Shown: piece by piece, positions 20,324 through 31,914 of the stretch
How the letters are laid out: each line of letters opens with the position of its first letter
Position numbering within the stretch: position 1 is the first letter of the stretch
Assembly (NCBI GenBank): GCA_039105265.1
Contig: JAPFFF010000029.1
Span: 682,001-746,000 of the forward strand
Source of the DNA: Tritrichomonas musculus
Lineage: Eukaryota > Parabasalia > Tritrichomonadida > Tritrichomonadidae
Length of the DNA: 64,000 nucleotides
Reading direction: 5' to 3'
The notes under the pieces: generated by a model
What the model saw: only the letters and a program-made list of their open reading frames with translations
The model's database searches: none
Told to the model about the DNA's origin: nothing
Program-made: the position numbers and the translations under genes

Positions 20324-23300
20324 ATGATTCACGATTTTTCTGAGTACTTGATTAATTTATCAGATTATGAAGAAGAAGGTACAATTGGGAAAGGAGGATT
20401 TGCTTCTGTTTTACTTTACAAAAATATTCATACTGGAAAATTGTATGCAGGCAAAAAACCTCAAACAAATGATTTAAAAAAGTTTCTTCGCGAAGTTCAA
20501 ATTCTCAGAACAGATCATCCCGCTATTTTAGAACTCAAAGGATTTCATTTAAGCGAACCTCTTTTAATTTTAACTGATTATTTGGAGAATGGTTCTTTAT
20601 TTGACAGAATTCAAAAGTCATTAAGAGGAAAATCTCCTACATTAACCCCAACGCAAAGACAAATTATTTTATACGGAATTGTTAAAGGAATGGAATATCT
20701 CCATTCGTCCAATATTATACATCGAGACTTAAAGACAGAAAATATTTTATTAGATGAAAACTTATATCCAAAGATCAGTGATTTTAATTTATCAAAATTC
20801 AAATCATGCATTTACGATCAAAACCAATCTCGTGCATGTGGAACAGAGAAATATTTAGCGCCCGAAGTAAAAACAGGTTCTTACAACAATTATGCCGATG
20901 TTTATTCCTTTGGCTATGTTCTTTATGATGTAATTACTAACAGTCTTGAACCAATTGAAAATATCAAAATCAATAATAACCCAATAATACCAACTCCATT
21001 TAGACAACTTATTAATAGATGCATTAATCATGACTTTACCAAAAGGCCTAATTTTAGTACCATATCCAAGTTTCTATTAGATAATCTCCTAGATAATGTC
21101 GATGTCACAGAATTCAATGCATATTCAGACATGCTTAATCAATTTACGATCAAAGGTCAATCAATTGACAATCCCGATGATCAAAACTACAATCTGGCTC
21201 TCCAAAGCATTGAAGAAAAAAACATGATAAAAGCAGCACGACACATGAAAATATCGGCTGATTTAGGGAACTCAAACGGTCGCTACCAATATGCACAGAT
21301 GCTCTTTGAAGGGAACGGAGTAGCGCAAGACATCAGCAAAGGATTCAAGTATCTTAAACTTGCCGCAGATGACAACAACAACGTTGATGCACAATTTTGT
21401 TTAGCATTGAAATTCATTGAAATTTTGGGAGGCAAATATAACGACGTTGATCTTGACCTAGATTTTGGCGAGGACGAAGAGATGGACGAAGGCAAAGAAG
21501 CCGCGAAATATATGAGATTAGCAGCTGATGCTGGCAACTCCAAAGCGCAGTACAACTTTTACATGATGCTTGAAGACGGCTGCGGAATTGGAAAGGATCA
21601 CGAGAAAGCGATTGAGTACCTGAAAATGGCGGCCGATAACGAGAACCTGAATGAAGATGCCTTGATCAAATATGGAGAGAAGTGTGAAGGTGACAATGAT
21701 CTTTCATCTGCTGAAAAATATTTCCAAACCGCCGCCGATAGAATGGATTCACCTAGAGGTCAATTTAAGTATGGAAAATTGCTTCTGGATAGAAAAGAGC
21801 ATAAAAAATCTGACACAGCAAAAAAAGCGGTTGAATATATCAAAAAAGCAGCTGAAAACGAAAATAGTCCTGTTTCTGCTGATGCTCAAAACTTACTTGG
21901 AATTTGCCTGCGCGAAGGAATTGGATTGAAAAAGAACTCAAAAGAAGCAATCAAATATTTCGAAAAGGCTGCTGCTCAAAACAACGCTGAAGCGCATTTT
22001 AATTTAGGTCTTGAACTCGAAAAGAAGAAGATAAGCGAACTTGAACAAAAGATGAAGAAGAAAGCAACAGCAAATGCAAGTCCTTCTTTAAGTGCAAATC
22101 CAAGTTCTTCTTCATTGCCAGTTAAATCATCGAAATCACAAACGAAAACGAAACTTGTTTTTGCAGATGACAAAGAAAGGAAGAAACTTTTTGAAGTTCC
22201 AATTTCTCATTTTATTAAAGCAGCCGACCTTGGCTGCATGGAAGCCGCTGATTACTATGCTTCTATCATATCGAATGAAGACATCAAAGAAGCGGAGAAA
22301 TATTTCCTCAAAGCAGCAAACAAAGGCAAAATTGCACATGCTCAATTTGAATTGGCGAATTTATATTTTGACACTGATGACAAGAAGAATGGCAACAAAT
22401 ATCTCACAATGGCTGCACATCAGAATTACCCGCCTGCTCAATTTTTATTAGCGCAAAATTTTGAAAAAAATAACAAAATGAAGGATGCAAAAAAGTACTA
22501 CGAAATGGCCGCCGATCAGAAATTGAATAATGACAAAGTTCATGATGACTCAATTCTGGCAGCCATTCAAAACTTGGCACTTTTATTGTTGAATGGGAAG
22601 GGAGAATTAAGGAACATTGAACAAGCCAAGAAATACTTTGAAAAAGGGAAAGAATTGAATAGTATTCAATGCGCAATTGAATACGCAAAATTGACAAATG
22701 ATTCAAACGCATTGAAAGAAATTGCTGATGAAAAAGGTGATAAAAATGCACAATACGAATACGCAAAATTGATTCATTCTGCTAAAAACGCAGACGAATG
22801 CATCGCCTACTTGGATTCAGCAGCAAATCAGAACCAAGATGAAGCTTGCATGTCTCTTTCTCTTTTATATGAAAGGTCAATTTTATTTGATGTAAAATTG
22901 ACAGGAAATTATAGAGACATTGAAAAATCTAAACATTACTTGAAAATGGCGGTTGATAACGGTTATACACCGGCATTAACAAAAATGGGAATAAATTACA
23001 TGAATGGAGTCGGCTGTAAAAAAAATATTCAGGTTGCTAAAGATTATTTAAAAAAGGCAATCGATTACGGAAATGATGAGATCGCACTTTTGAATTATGG
23101 AGATATATTAATTAATGAAAGAATAAAGGAACAAAATGAAACAAAACGAAATGAATTGTATAAAGAAGCTTTCCAATGCTATAAAGAGTCCGCTAAACAA
23201 GATTGCGTCCAAGCTCAATACAGATATGCTAAAATGATAATCGAAATTTTGGATAAACAAGAACAAATGGATGCTAATTACGAGCTGACAGATACTCAGA

Positions 23301-23695
23301 GTGACGAAATACCTCCTATCGATACTGATATTAATTATGATATTGCTGAAGAAAATTTAAAAAGTGCTGCAAATAAGAAATATCCTCCAGCTATTTATGA
23401 TTATGCAATCTTTTTGATGAAGATTAGAAATAAATATCGGAAATCTATGGACCTTTTGAAAAAAGCTGCTGACGATGGAAATGATGCTGCTAGATATAAA
23501 TATGGAAAGGTTCTACTTAAAGGATATAGTTATGTGAATAAAAAAGGAGACCAAGTGTCTAAACAAGATGAAAAAAATGGCTTGATATATATTAATAAAG
23601 CTGCACAGAATAAATATAAAAAAGCTGAAGACTTCTTGAAGAAACGAAACGCGAATAAAGATGAATTAGATAAGAAGATATCACCTAAGATTTAA
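20324..23695 (+). CDS. Protein kinase with C-terminal Sel1-like repeats; DFG replaced by DFN
   Basis: 1123 residues. The kinase domain spans about residues 14-260. The glycine loop is GKGGFAS (22-28), the ATP lysine is in YAGKK (K44), the likely helix-C Glu is E57, the catalytic loop is HRDLKTEN (D135, N140), and the activation segment ends in LAPEV (about 178-182). The metal-binding motif reads DFN (153-155) where DFG is usual; the Asp is kept. From about 290 to the C-terminus come some twenty Sel1-like repeats of about 36 residues with the signature A-x-x-x-Y-x-x-A-A (for example YLKLAADDNNNVDAQFCLAL), which form alpha solenoids. This kinase-Sel1 architecture is greatly expanded in trichomonads. 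Partners and substrates are unknown. A possible Myb site lies upstream. Confidence 0.92.
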   Translation: MIHDFSEYLINLSDYEEEGTIGKGGFASVLLYKNIHTGKLYAGKKPQTNDLKKFLREVQILRTDHPAILELKGFHLSEPLLILTDYLENGSLFDRIQKSLRGKSPTLTPTQRQIILYGIVKGMEYLHSSNIIHRDLKTENILLDENLYPKISDFNLSKFKSCIYDQNQSRACGTEKYLAPEVKTGSYNNYADVYSFGYVLYDVITNSLEPIENIKINNNPIIPTPFRQLINRCINHDFTKRPNFSTISKFLLDNLLDNVDVTEFNAYSDMLNQFTIKGQSIDNPDDQNYNLALQSIEEKNMIKAARHMKISADLGNSNGRYQYAQMLFEGNGVAQDISKGFKYLKLAADDNNNVDAQFCLALKFIEILGGKYNDVDLDLDFGEDEEMDEGKEAAKYMRLAADAGNSKAQYNFYMMLEDGCGIGKDHEKAIEYLKMAADNENLNEDALIKYGEKCEGDNDLSSAEKYFQTAADRMDSPRGQFKYGKLLLDRKEHKKSDTAKKAVEYIKKAAENENSPVSADAQNLLGICLREGIGLKKNSKEAIKYFEKAAAQNNAEAHFNLGLELEKKKISELEQKMKKKATANASPSLSANPSSSSLPVKSSKSQTKTKLVFADDKERKKLFEVPISHFIKAADLGCMEAADYYASIISNEDIKEAEKYFLKAANKGKIAHAQFELANLYFDTDDKKNGNKYLTMAAHQNYPPAQFLLAQNFEKNNKMKDAKKYYEMAADQKLNNDKVHDDSILAAIQNLALLLLNGKGELRNIEQAKKYFEKGKELNSIQCAIEYAKLTNDSNALKEIADEKGDKNAQYEYAKLIHSAKNADECIAYLDSAANQNQDEACMSLSLLYERSILFDVKLTGNYRDIEKSKHYLKMAVDNGYTPALTKMGINYMNGVGCKKNIQVAKDYLKKAIDYGNDEIALLNYGDILINERIKEQNETKRNELYKEAFQCYKESAKQDCVQAQYRYAKMIIEILDKQEQMDANYELTDTQSDEIPPIDTDINYDIAEENLKSAANKKYPPAIYDYAIFLMKIRNKYRKSMDLLKKAADDGNDAARYKYGKVLLKGYSYVNKKGDQVSKQDEKNGLIYINKAAQNKYKKAEDFLKKRNANKDELDKKISPKI

Positions 23696-23910
23696 TTGTT
23701 ATAATAAATGAAAATGTTTTATGTTTTATAAATAAAATATACAAATTTTGTGAATTTTGGCCAAATATATTCTCAAATAATCAAAATACTTACAACATTT
23801 CAAATAAAAACAACAACAACAACAACAAAAAAAATGCTTAAAATAATAATTAATTATTGATCAACATTTTATAATATAATATAACAAACAATATTATGAA
23901 ATAAGACAGA

Positions 23911-25161
23911 TTATGTCTTCTTGTTCAATTCATTAATTAAGTCATCTCTTTTATGTTGCAAAAGTCTACACTCGAGTTTAAGCTTTTCCAAAGTTAATTT
24001 TCTTTCCTGCAAACTTAGTTGTGTAACTTTTTCAGTTAAATTGTGTACTTGAGCATTTTCATTTAAATGATTCATATATTCGTTATTATTACCATTTAGA
24101 TTGGCATTACTACCATTATTGTTACTTAATTTGTTGCCTTGTTGCTGAAAGAAAGCTTCAATAGAATCTTGTAAACTGTAATTAGTGTTATGATTTTTAA
24201 TGTCATTCAAAACAAATAAGCCATCTTGACCATTCTCCAAATCTTCTTCGTCTTCTTCATTATCATCAATTGTACTAATTTCACCAATTATTGCATCTTC
24301 ATCATCATCTTCGATGAATTCATTTCCAATATTATTACTATTAGTATCGCCATTAGTTGAACCATTTAAAAATGCAGTAGATGAATTAAAAGAATTATTT
24401 TGATTGGGAAAATTGAAATTGCTGTTGCTACTTTTACTATTATGGTTGTTGTCATTTTCATTATTTTCAGTGGCATTTGAACTAAATTGGTTATCATATG
24501 AATATTTATTTGATGGATTGTTAGGTGAATAATTATCAGTATTTTCATTTTCTTGATCATCAGGTTCTAATTCAAGCTCGAATGTTTCATCACCACTTCC
24601 ACTGCTGTTAAATTCATCTTCAATATTAGTTGGACTAAAAAGATTCGTGATATCAGGAAAAACGTCGGGAACGGGATTGAATAAAATGCCAGGCCTTCTA
24701 ATTGGACTCATTCCTTGAATTCTTCCAATTACTTCGTTTGTTTTGGCTTTAATTTGTGAGTATGTTTGCTCGAGTTCGTAAATTTTTGAAAGATATTCGT
24801 TTTCTTGACGCTCCCAACGTTCTCGAAGAATTTTATATCGTATTTGAAGAGTAAGATAAATTTGTTCTTTTTCAGCAACACCCTTTTCAACTTTTTCAAT
24901 TTCATCTTGCAATAATTGACATTTAGTATCTGATGCGCGTTGAAGTTGCTTTGTTTTATTTTTTTTCTCTTTTGCTAAACGTTCAATTTCAGAATGGAGA
25001 GTGGTTTTTGATTGCTTGGCTTTGTCAACCATTTGATTTAAAACTTTAATTTTTTGTTCAATTTCTTTGACATTTTCCCCTTGAGCTTGTGTTGCAGCTA
25101 CAATTTGGTTATATTTTTCGCGTGCTTCGTTCAATTTTGCTTTGAGCTGCTCAATTGACAT
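23911..25161 (-). CDS. Coiled-coil protein with acidic Asn-rich middle
   Basis: 416 residues from the first in-frame ATG; the longer frame starts at TTG two codons upstream. Residues 1-155 are a long coiled coil (EQLKAKLNEAREKYNQIV; KTTLHSEIERLAKEKKNK). A short Pro-containing segment follows (MSPIRRPGILFNPVPDVFPD). Residues about 180-340 are low-complexity Asn/Asp/Glu/Ser. A second short coiled coil (LTEKVTQLSLQERKLTLEKL) ends the protein. I recognise no family. The layout suits a structural or scaffold protein. The 3' ends of this gene and the Sel1 kinase converge about 215 bp apart. Confidence 0.78.
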   Translation of the reverse strand: MSIEQLKAKLNEAREKYNQIVAATQAQGENVKEIEQKIKVLNQMVDKAKQSKTTLHSEIERLAKEKKNKTKQLQRASDTKCQLLQDEIEKVEKGVAEKEQIYLTLQIRYKILRERWERQENEYLSKIYELEQTYSQIKAKTNEVIGRIQGMSPIRRPGILFNPVPDVFPDITNLFSPTNIEDEFNSSGSGDETFELELEPDDQENENTDNYSPNNPSNKYSYDNQFSSNATENNENDNNHNSKSSNSNFNFPNQNNSFNSSTAFLNGSTNGDTNSNNIGNEFIEDDDEDAIIGEISTIDDNEEDEEDLENGQDGLFVLNDIKNHNTNYSLQDSIEAFFQQQGNKLSNNNGSNANLNGNNNEYMNHLNENAQVHNLTEKVTQLSLQERKLTLEKLKLECRLLQHKRDDLINELNKKT

Positions 25162-25524
25162 TAGCAATTTTGTTGAATTACAAGAAAAATTTTTAAATAT
25201 TTTTCAAATTAATTAATTCATGCAGATCTCCACATTAAACATTTAATTTATAAAATAAATATGATAATATAAACATTAAAACTAAATATATTGCATATGT
25301 GTAATTTTTTTTAGTTGTTTTAAAGATATTTTCAATAGAATCGTAGTTTTTTTTTTTTTTGATAAATTTTAAAATTTTGACTAAGTTCATAGAAACTCAG
25401 AATGACTTACCAAAGAGTAATGATATGAACTAAAAGAATGGACGTATTTCTCACCGAAGTTGTTATTATCTATTTTTTAGTTCTCAAATTTGTGAAAATA
25501 TTTTTAATTTTCTCCCTATTCATA

Positions 25525-25549
25525 GGTCGGCCAAAATAACGAGTTTTGT

Positions 25550-25588
<39 letters not shown>

Positions 25589-26350
25589 ATAGGAATATCT
25601 TCTATTTGATATATAATATTATATGATGTATACATATTCTGTTAGCCAAGTTTCATCCAATTTCTTGAGTTGAATTTTGTGAAATTTATGTTTTTTCTTT
25701 AAAATAAATAATTTTAATATATCCTATAATTATCATATAAAAAGATAATTATTTATATTTAACTATATCTATAATATTGTATTAATTTAGAATAATCATT
25801 AATAAATAAATATTTATTTTATTTAACATGAAAAATGCATTTTTAAAAATTTCAAAATTCAATTTTTTTTGAAAAAGTTTGGGATATTTTCTTTTAAGAT
25901 TTTCTTCTTCTTTTTCATTTTTAAGTCGATTTTAGTTGCTATATATTATATATAAAATAAAAATAAATTTTTGTAATATAATAAAATAAAAATAAATTGG
26001 AAATTTGATCTTCGTTTTTTTCAAAAAGTGTAATAAATTTTTTCCATCAATTCACTGATGAATAATAAATATTACTTAATTATTATTATATTTATATATA
26101 TTATGTATAGTTTAAAACTAAGAAAAATAATAAAATAACCTTTAAATCTAATATACAACAGGATATAATTATTTTAAATTCAAATATCAAAAAAATGATG
26201 ATAAAAAAAAATCCAACTCAAAAATTCCCACCAAATTTAGATATTTACTTAATCATATGATCATGAAACAAATATATAAATTTGGGAAGTTTCTAGCGTC
26301 TTTAAAAATTTAGCTTTCTGTTTTTGACAAATACATTATTTTGGACGACC
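25525..26350. mobile_element. Mariner-like MITE with about 30-bp inverted repeats and TA flanks
   Basis: The ends begin GGTCGGCCAAAATAA (left) and GGTCGTCCAAAATAA (right, reverse complement), each followed after a short diverged stretch by TTTGTCAAAA. One base is inserted or deleted between arms. Both ends are flanked by TA, the duplication made by Tc1/mariner elements, and the terminal sequence resembles mariner ends in general form. The 826-bp interior has no transposase ORF. An A37 tract follows the left end directly. Confidence 0.6.
25551..25587. repeat. A37 homopolymer
   Basis: Thirty-seven consecutive A lie immediately inside the left end of the mariner-like element. The length is probably variable, and uncertain in an assembly. 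Confidence 0.9.
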
Positions 26351-26452
26351 TATCCATATTCAAAGTATTTTTTATAAGTATACATAAATATGTTATATCA
26401 AAATAAACGATGGATTATTTAATATGACAATTTTTTTTTTCAAAATTGTTAA

Positions 26453-26782
26453 GGGACCACTATCATATTTTTTTGTAAACATTTCAATATTGAGAAAACT
26501 CATAGAAAAGAAAATTCAATAGTTGTTATCTCGGAAAAAGTTTAAAACTTTAAAATTTCACCATTCCGATCATTTTTGTAAAATTTTTACTCCTTTCAAC
26601 TTTTAAATTTTTATTGAAAAAAGGGAATAGGCTTAAAAGAAGAATAGAAATAAATGATATGTAATTTATATAATTTATATATACCAAAATATAGCAAAAA
26701 TACTCAAGAAATAATTTTTTTTAAGTCAATTAATTTTGTGATAACTCATAGAATTTTTAACATAGAATTTGATAGTGGTCCC
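26453..26782. mobile_element. 330-bp MITE with TTAA target duplication
   Basis: The ends are exact inverted copies of GGGACCACTATCA (13 bp) and both are flanked by TTAA (26449-26452 and 26783-26786). TTAA duplication is characteristic of piggyBac, whose ends usually read CCC; a GGG start with a TTA/TAA duplication would instead suggest PIF/Harbinger. Both are possible. There is no coding capacity. It lies about 100 bp to the right of the mariner-like element. Confidence 0.65.
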
Positions 26783-28079
26783 TTAACGGATATGTATCTT
26801 AGTTCAAGTGAATTGGATTATATATGTATAAGCATTAATGAAACAAGCGTACTTTAATCTTGGTAATTTAAAATGCTTTATTAAATGCGTCGAAATAATT
26901 TATATTCATTTTAGAGACTACTGTTTAAGGGCAATTTTTTGAACAATTATATTTTTTAAAACATTGATAAAATAAATATTAATATTTATTTAAATCCAGT
27001 ATTTCATTTCAGCTCAGTGAATGCTTAATATGTACTCAAGTCATAAAGGTTTTTCAAAATTTTATAACATAATATCAAAATTATAATAGCTTTCAAATAT
27101 TAAGTGATTGAATATTAAATTGCTAACTGCAAAACAAATTTTATATATACATCAAAGATCAGACTTTTTGTTGATTTATTTGAGTATGAAACTTTTTAAA
27201 AAATACTATTCAAAAAGATAGATCTATCCTAAGAAATTTTTGAATTGATTGAAATGAAAAAAAAAATATTACCCAAAATATTTATTAAATGTATTTAATA
27301 CCATTATTGTAATTTGATTTTGATAATTATTTGATTTTAAATATTATTTTATTCTGAATAAAAATTAATTATCCATTCAAAAATTGTTTTCATTAAATAT
27401 TGAAATTTAATATATTTATCTATATATATATATCATATATTTATTATATATATTATTATATAAATATTAAATACCATATAGAACTCTTTTAGATCAAAAG
27501 ATAATTAAGCAAAATTATAAAATAATAAATGATTTATTCAAAAATGGCATTGAAAAAAGATTCAAAATGATAATTCAAAATATTCAATACCTCAATTAAA
27601 AAAAAAAAAAGCAATTAAAAAAATAAAAATTATTATATAATATATGAATAAAATGCAATTATCAAACAAAACTTTTCATATTTCAACTTTTATATGTAAT
27701 TTATTTTGCCACTTTTTCATTTGGTTTATTAATCTTTTATGTGAAAAATAATTTTATTATCATTCAATTTTTTTCATACTCCTATTCAATAAATTGTTTA
27801 TATTTCTGAGATCAGAAAAATTGATATATTAATTAGCGGAGCTAGAAATTCTGAATGTAAAATTTGAAACAAATATTATTGTTATAAAATTTCAAATATT
27901 TTTTTTTTGAATTTATCTAAATATGTTTTAGATATAATATAAATATGAATAAATTTCAAAAAAATAACTAATGGTGTTCAATAAAAGTTAGGTATAAAAT
28001 TGATATTAACAATGTTTTTAAATAATTGATAAAAAATTTAATAGAAAATAAAATTAAAGTAATTCAATTTTTTTATTGT

Positions 28080-28844
28080 ATGATCAATTTCCCTCCATCT
28101 ACTGCAGAGCGAAATTTATCGGTAAACAAAAGCAAGCGTTATGATCGAAAAGATTATGCAGATGATAATTACAAGCCTACCCATAAGAAAAAAGATTCTG
28201 AATCAAATTCTGTTAAACCTCATCCCAAAGATCGCCTCAAAAAGAGGATGTTCACAGTAGAAGAAGATAATAAAATCAGACAATTGGTTTCCTCTAGAGG
28301 TGAAAAAGCATGGAAACTAGTTGCATCTGAACTTTCCAATAGATCACCACGCCAGTGCCGAGAAAGATGGAAAAACTATCTTTCGCCTGATGTGTTGAAT
28401 CTTCCATGGACAAATGAAGAAGATCAAAAGCTTACCGAGTTAATTAATCAATTTGGAGCACAGTGGGCTAAAATTGCAAGATTTTTCAATGCAAGAACAG
28501 ATGTAAATGTTAAAAACAGATGGTCATACCTTAAAAGAAAAGAAAAAAAAATGGGAAACTCGACAAATATTGAAAAACAGAATACAAATAAGGAAGATTT
28601 TCCAATTGAAGAAGTAAATATTGATGCTAATATCAAAGTAAAAATAGAATTTAATAATGAAAAGTACGAAGATAATTTCTCTTCAATTGAAAAAGCTGAT
28701 CAGCAGCAAATTTGCGCTCCTCAGCCATCGTCCAAATTTACAAATGAACAGTACAGTTTGAGCAATAAAGCTAATGAACAATTAATTGAATTTTGGGATT
28801 CAAATTGGGATTCTCTTGATGATAATCTCTCAGCTTGTATATAA
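28080..28844 (+). CDS. R2R3 Myb DNA-binding protein
   Basis: 254 residues from the first ATG; the longer frame would start at a TTG. Two Myb/SANT repeats lie at about residues 55-155. Repeat 1 is RMFTVEEDNKIRQLV then WKLVASELSNRSPRQCRERW. Repeat 2 is PWTNEEDQKLTELINQFG then WAKIARFFNARTDVNVKNRW. The recognition helices carry the RQCRERW and VKNRW forms of R2 and R3 repeats, so sequence-specific DNA binding is expected. A basic N-terminus precedes them, and an acidic, Gln-containing tail follows. T. vaginalis uses such short R2R3 Myb proteins as transcription regulators of promoter elements containing AACGA. Targets are unknown here. Confidence 0.92.
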   Translation: MINFPPSTAERNLSVNKSKRYDRKDYADDNYKPTHKKKDSESNSVKPHPKDRLKKRMFTVEEDNKIRQLVSSRGEKAWKLVASELSNRSPRQCRERWKNYLSPDVLNLPWTNEEDQKLTELINQFGAQWAKIARFFNARTDVNVKNRWSYLKRKEKKMGNSTNIEKQNTNKEDFPIEEVNIDANIKVKIEFNNEKYEDNFSSIEKADQQQICAPQPSSKFTNEQYSLSNKANEQLIEFWDSNWDSLDDNLSACI

Positions 28845-31800
28845 TTTCATGATATTTTTTAAACATTTTAATCGATCTTTATATGCAATTTTTTTAAAAA
28901 ATAAAACAAAACAAAACAAAAAAATATGGATATATTTTCTTATCTATGAAATGTTGTAAAAACCCAAATATTTGTGAGCATGTTCTTAATTTTGAATACA
29001 CCGCTAAATTAATCAAAAATTAATCATTTATTGTTTATTTTTATTTTGGTTTTTTTTTGTTTGTTTAATCTTCGCATAATATATTTCTAATAAATATTTG
29101 GATATGAAAATACCGATTACTTTATGAATGAAGTTATTTCATATTGAATCATATAGCGAAATCCAATTTATCCACTCAAAATAACTTTTGAGGCAGGCTT
29201 TGAAATTCATTGGTTTTTATATAAATAAAAGGTTTTAATCAATATTTAAATATATATAAAAATTATCTTTTTAATATTATATTTATTACTTATATTTATT
29301 AATGCTTTAATTAATTGTATTTCAATATATATCATTTTTTTCAAAAACTGAATTTGATATATAATTGAATTTATTTGAAATTTGTATACTTATAATTTGA
29401 ATTGATTTTCTTGGTAAAAAAGCATGATTTTTATCTGCATAATAATCAATAGTTTCATTATTAAAATTAGAAAAAAATTAATTGCATATCTTTAAAATTA
29501 AAAATATATTTCTAATTCATTAATTTATCGCCTGCTTTCAGCAAAATAAAGATCGATTCTATAGTATATTTGGAAATATATGAAAATCATTCAAAAAGTT
29601 ATCATTTCTTCAGAAAATAATAAACTATAAATAAAATGGTAATGATCTTTTTTGATAACATAATTATTAGCTAGACTACATAACGCCTAGCGGACTTCGA
29701 GTGCCAACCAATAATAGACTTATATTCCTAGGTAGAGGGTGAGAATTGGTAAAAATTCAGTAAAATTAAAAAAAAAAAATTTATTAATCATATGAGAGTA
29801 CTCTCAAAATCGATTTTTTGGGCTGCAACAAATTCAAAACATGATCGTATTTTTTGTGAAATGTGATATGAAAATTCTCTTTTTTTCTAAAATTTTTATC
29901 AGTTGTATTTATTATTTCGGAAAGCAAATAATAAAATATATGTTGCAATGAATTATTTATTGATATTTAATATAGGACATGCTAAATAATTATAAATTGT
30001 AAACTTTTTTGTTGGTTATTAGTATTTTTTTTATTAAAAGTAAGGTTCCAATGAAAGGATCCTTTTTATAATAGACTGAAAAATAGTTTGATATATGTAA
30101 AAATGATTAATCATGATATTAATTCAAATTTTATAGATAATTACGATATGAATTTTGATTGAGTATTTTTGGATTTTTTTGGGTTTAAAGCTGGATTCAT
30201 GGGATAGTTAAGAACTTGCAGATTCACTAGGTTGGAAATCTTTCATTTATAATTCAAATCCAATTCAAAAAGATAATTTAAAAAGAAAGAATTCTATTTT
30301 TTGTTTTGTTCCAAAATTTTTCACATTTTATTCATGAATAAAAAACATATGAAATATTTAATATTAGAAATATTATTTCAAATATATGCAAAAAATAAAT
30401 AATAAGTTTATCTTGATAATAGTATCATTGATAATTTGACATTGATAAAATTCCATTTTTCTTAAGAAAGTCGTATATTTCAATTTACATTGAAAGATCT
30501 ACCGTCAGGATTTCATTTAAAATTAGTGTGCATACACTATATACGATACAAAGCATTATTCTCGTTGTTGTTTCAAAAACGTTCGATACAATCATTAAAT
30601 GACACAAGTAAAAAATTGAATGAAAAAGGTGTAAAATTCTCAATTATTTTTCAATCTAAAAGGGTCGACTCTCTCAAATTTTTTTTGATTGAAAAATAAT
30701 AATATCTTAAAAATTAAATATTCTTTCTATTTAATAAATTCTTAAATCAATATCTGATAAAATCTATATTAATTTAATATATCTTATAAAACAAAATATT
30801 TGCTATTTATTCTATTAATCATTAAAATAAGTGTTTTTATTATGATATTTGAGGATTTTTCTTAAATGATTTATTACATACATTATTTATATATAACTTG
30901 AAATATAATAATAATTTATAACAAATTATATTATTGATATTCAAGAAATTATTGTTTTTTATAAATAAAAATTTTGAATTAATAATTGAATAAAATGTTA
31001 GTTTTTGAAAAAATTATTTTGATAATATCTGAATTTTGAAAATATATTATATTTATTAACAAATACTTATTATTTGGATAATATATTATTTATATCATCA
31101 TATTAATGATAATATATTTATTATATATAATATAAATTATATATATATTATTATAAAATATTAATTTACATTTTTACTCAGTTTATATGTATATCACAAT
31201 TGAGAATTAATTATAATAACGTATTAATTCAATTTTATTTTTCATAAATAAATTTATCTTACATGATATTTAATTTATTACTTTTTAATTAATTTAAAAG
31301 ATGTAAAATAAATTATAAAAAAAGAATATATGACATAAATGTTACAAAATATTTATATATTTGGATATTTACAAATTCCCAAAATCTCTTTGAATGGTGG
31401 AAATTAGATAAGAACTCAAAAATATTTTCCCCTTTCAAAAGTTAAACTTTTTCTGTTTTTATTTTTTTTAGTGAAATATCTCTATTTTGGCTAATAGAAT
31501 CGGCTTCATATTTAAAATTGCATCATGCTATTGATAATGCCAATATTATTTATTAATAATTTTTTATAATTTTAGAATTTGATAACCGCCAAAGGTCGAA
31601 CCCTTTTAATTATCTTAATATATTTGAAAGGTATTATTTATACAATCACTTTAAATCACTAAAATGTAAATAATAAACTATATATTTTGAGATTGGCTTT
31701 AAATATCAAAAAATGAGTGACTTTTTTTTATTAGAATTGTAAACGGTTTATCTTCCACTCTTCTTTAATCAATAAACTTTATTGATAGTTTTATCCAGTG

Positions 31801-31914
31801 TTCTTTCATTATTATTTTTTCATTTTTTAAGAGAAATTTCAAGATATTTTGGTTTTTATTTTTTTTTTAAATTCAAATAAAATTCACCTCATTAATGGTG
31901 AAAATTTAAGTGTA
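28845..31914. other. 3-kb AT-rich intergenic region
   Basis: This is almost wholly A/T with no supported gene. A slightly GC-richer stretch at 29690-29760 contains inverted ACCAAT/ATTGGT and CCTAG/CTAGG pairs but does not fold into a tRNA by eye. An ORF at 30490-30699 lacks an ATG. The promoter of the membrane-protein gene must lie near the right end. Confidence 0.5.

Larger units (their letters stand above)
25162..28079. other. 2.9-kb AT-rich intergenic region with two MITEs
   Basis: Apart from the two small transposon-like elements listed separately, this is very AT-rich sequence with homopolymers and no supported gene. The ORF at 26654-26857 is mostly inside the second MITE and is not coding. 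The Myb promoter should be near the right end. Confidence 0.5.

Noticed and set aside
26654-26857. Plus-strand ORF of 67 codons
   Set aside because: Mostly inside the TTAA-flanked MITE and running through its right inverted repeat; composition is noise-like.
29690-29760. Possible tRNA near CCTAGCGGACTTCGAGTGCC
   Set aside because: No cloverleaf, no proper A or B box and no paired acceptor stem.
30490-30699. Plus-strand ORF of 69 codons
   Set aside because: Starts at TTG with no in-frame ATG and lies in AT-rich DNA. A decayed fragment cannot be excluded.
31585-31615. B-box-like AAAGGTCGAACCCTTT
   Set aside because: The T-loop is one base short and there is no upstream A box or anticodon arm.
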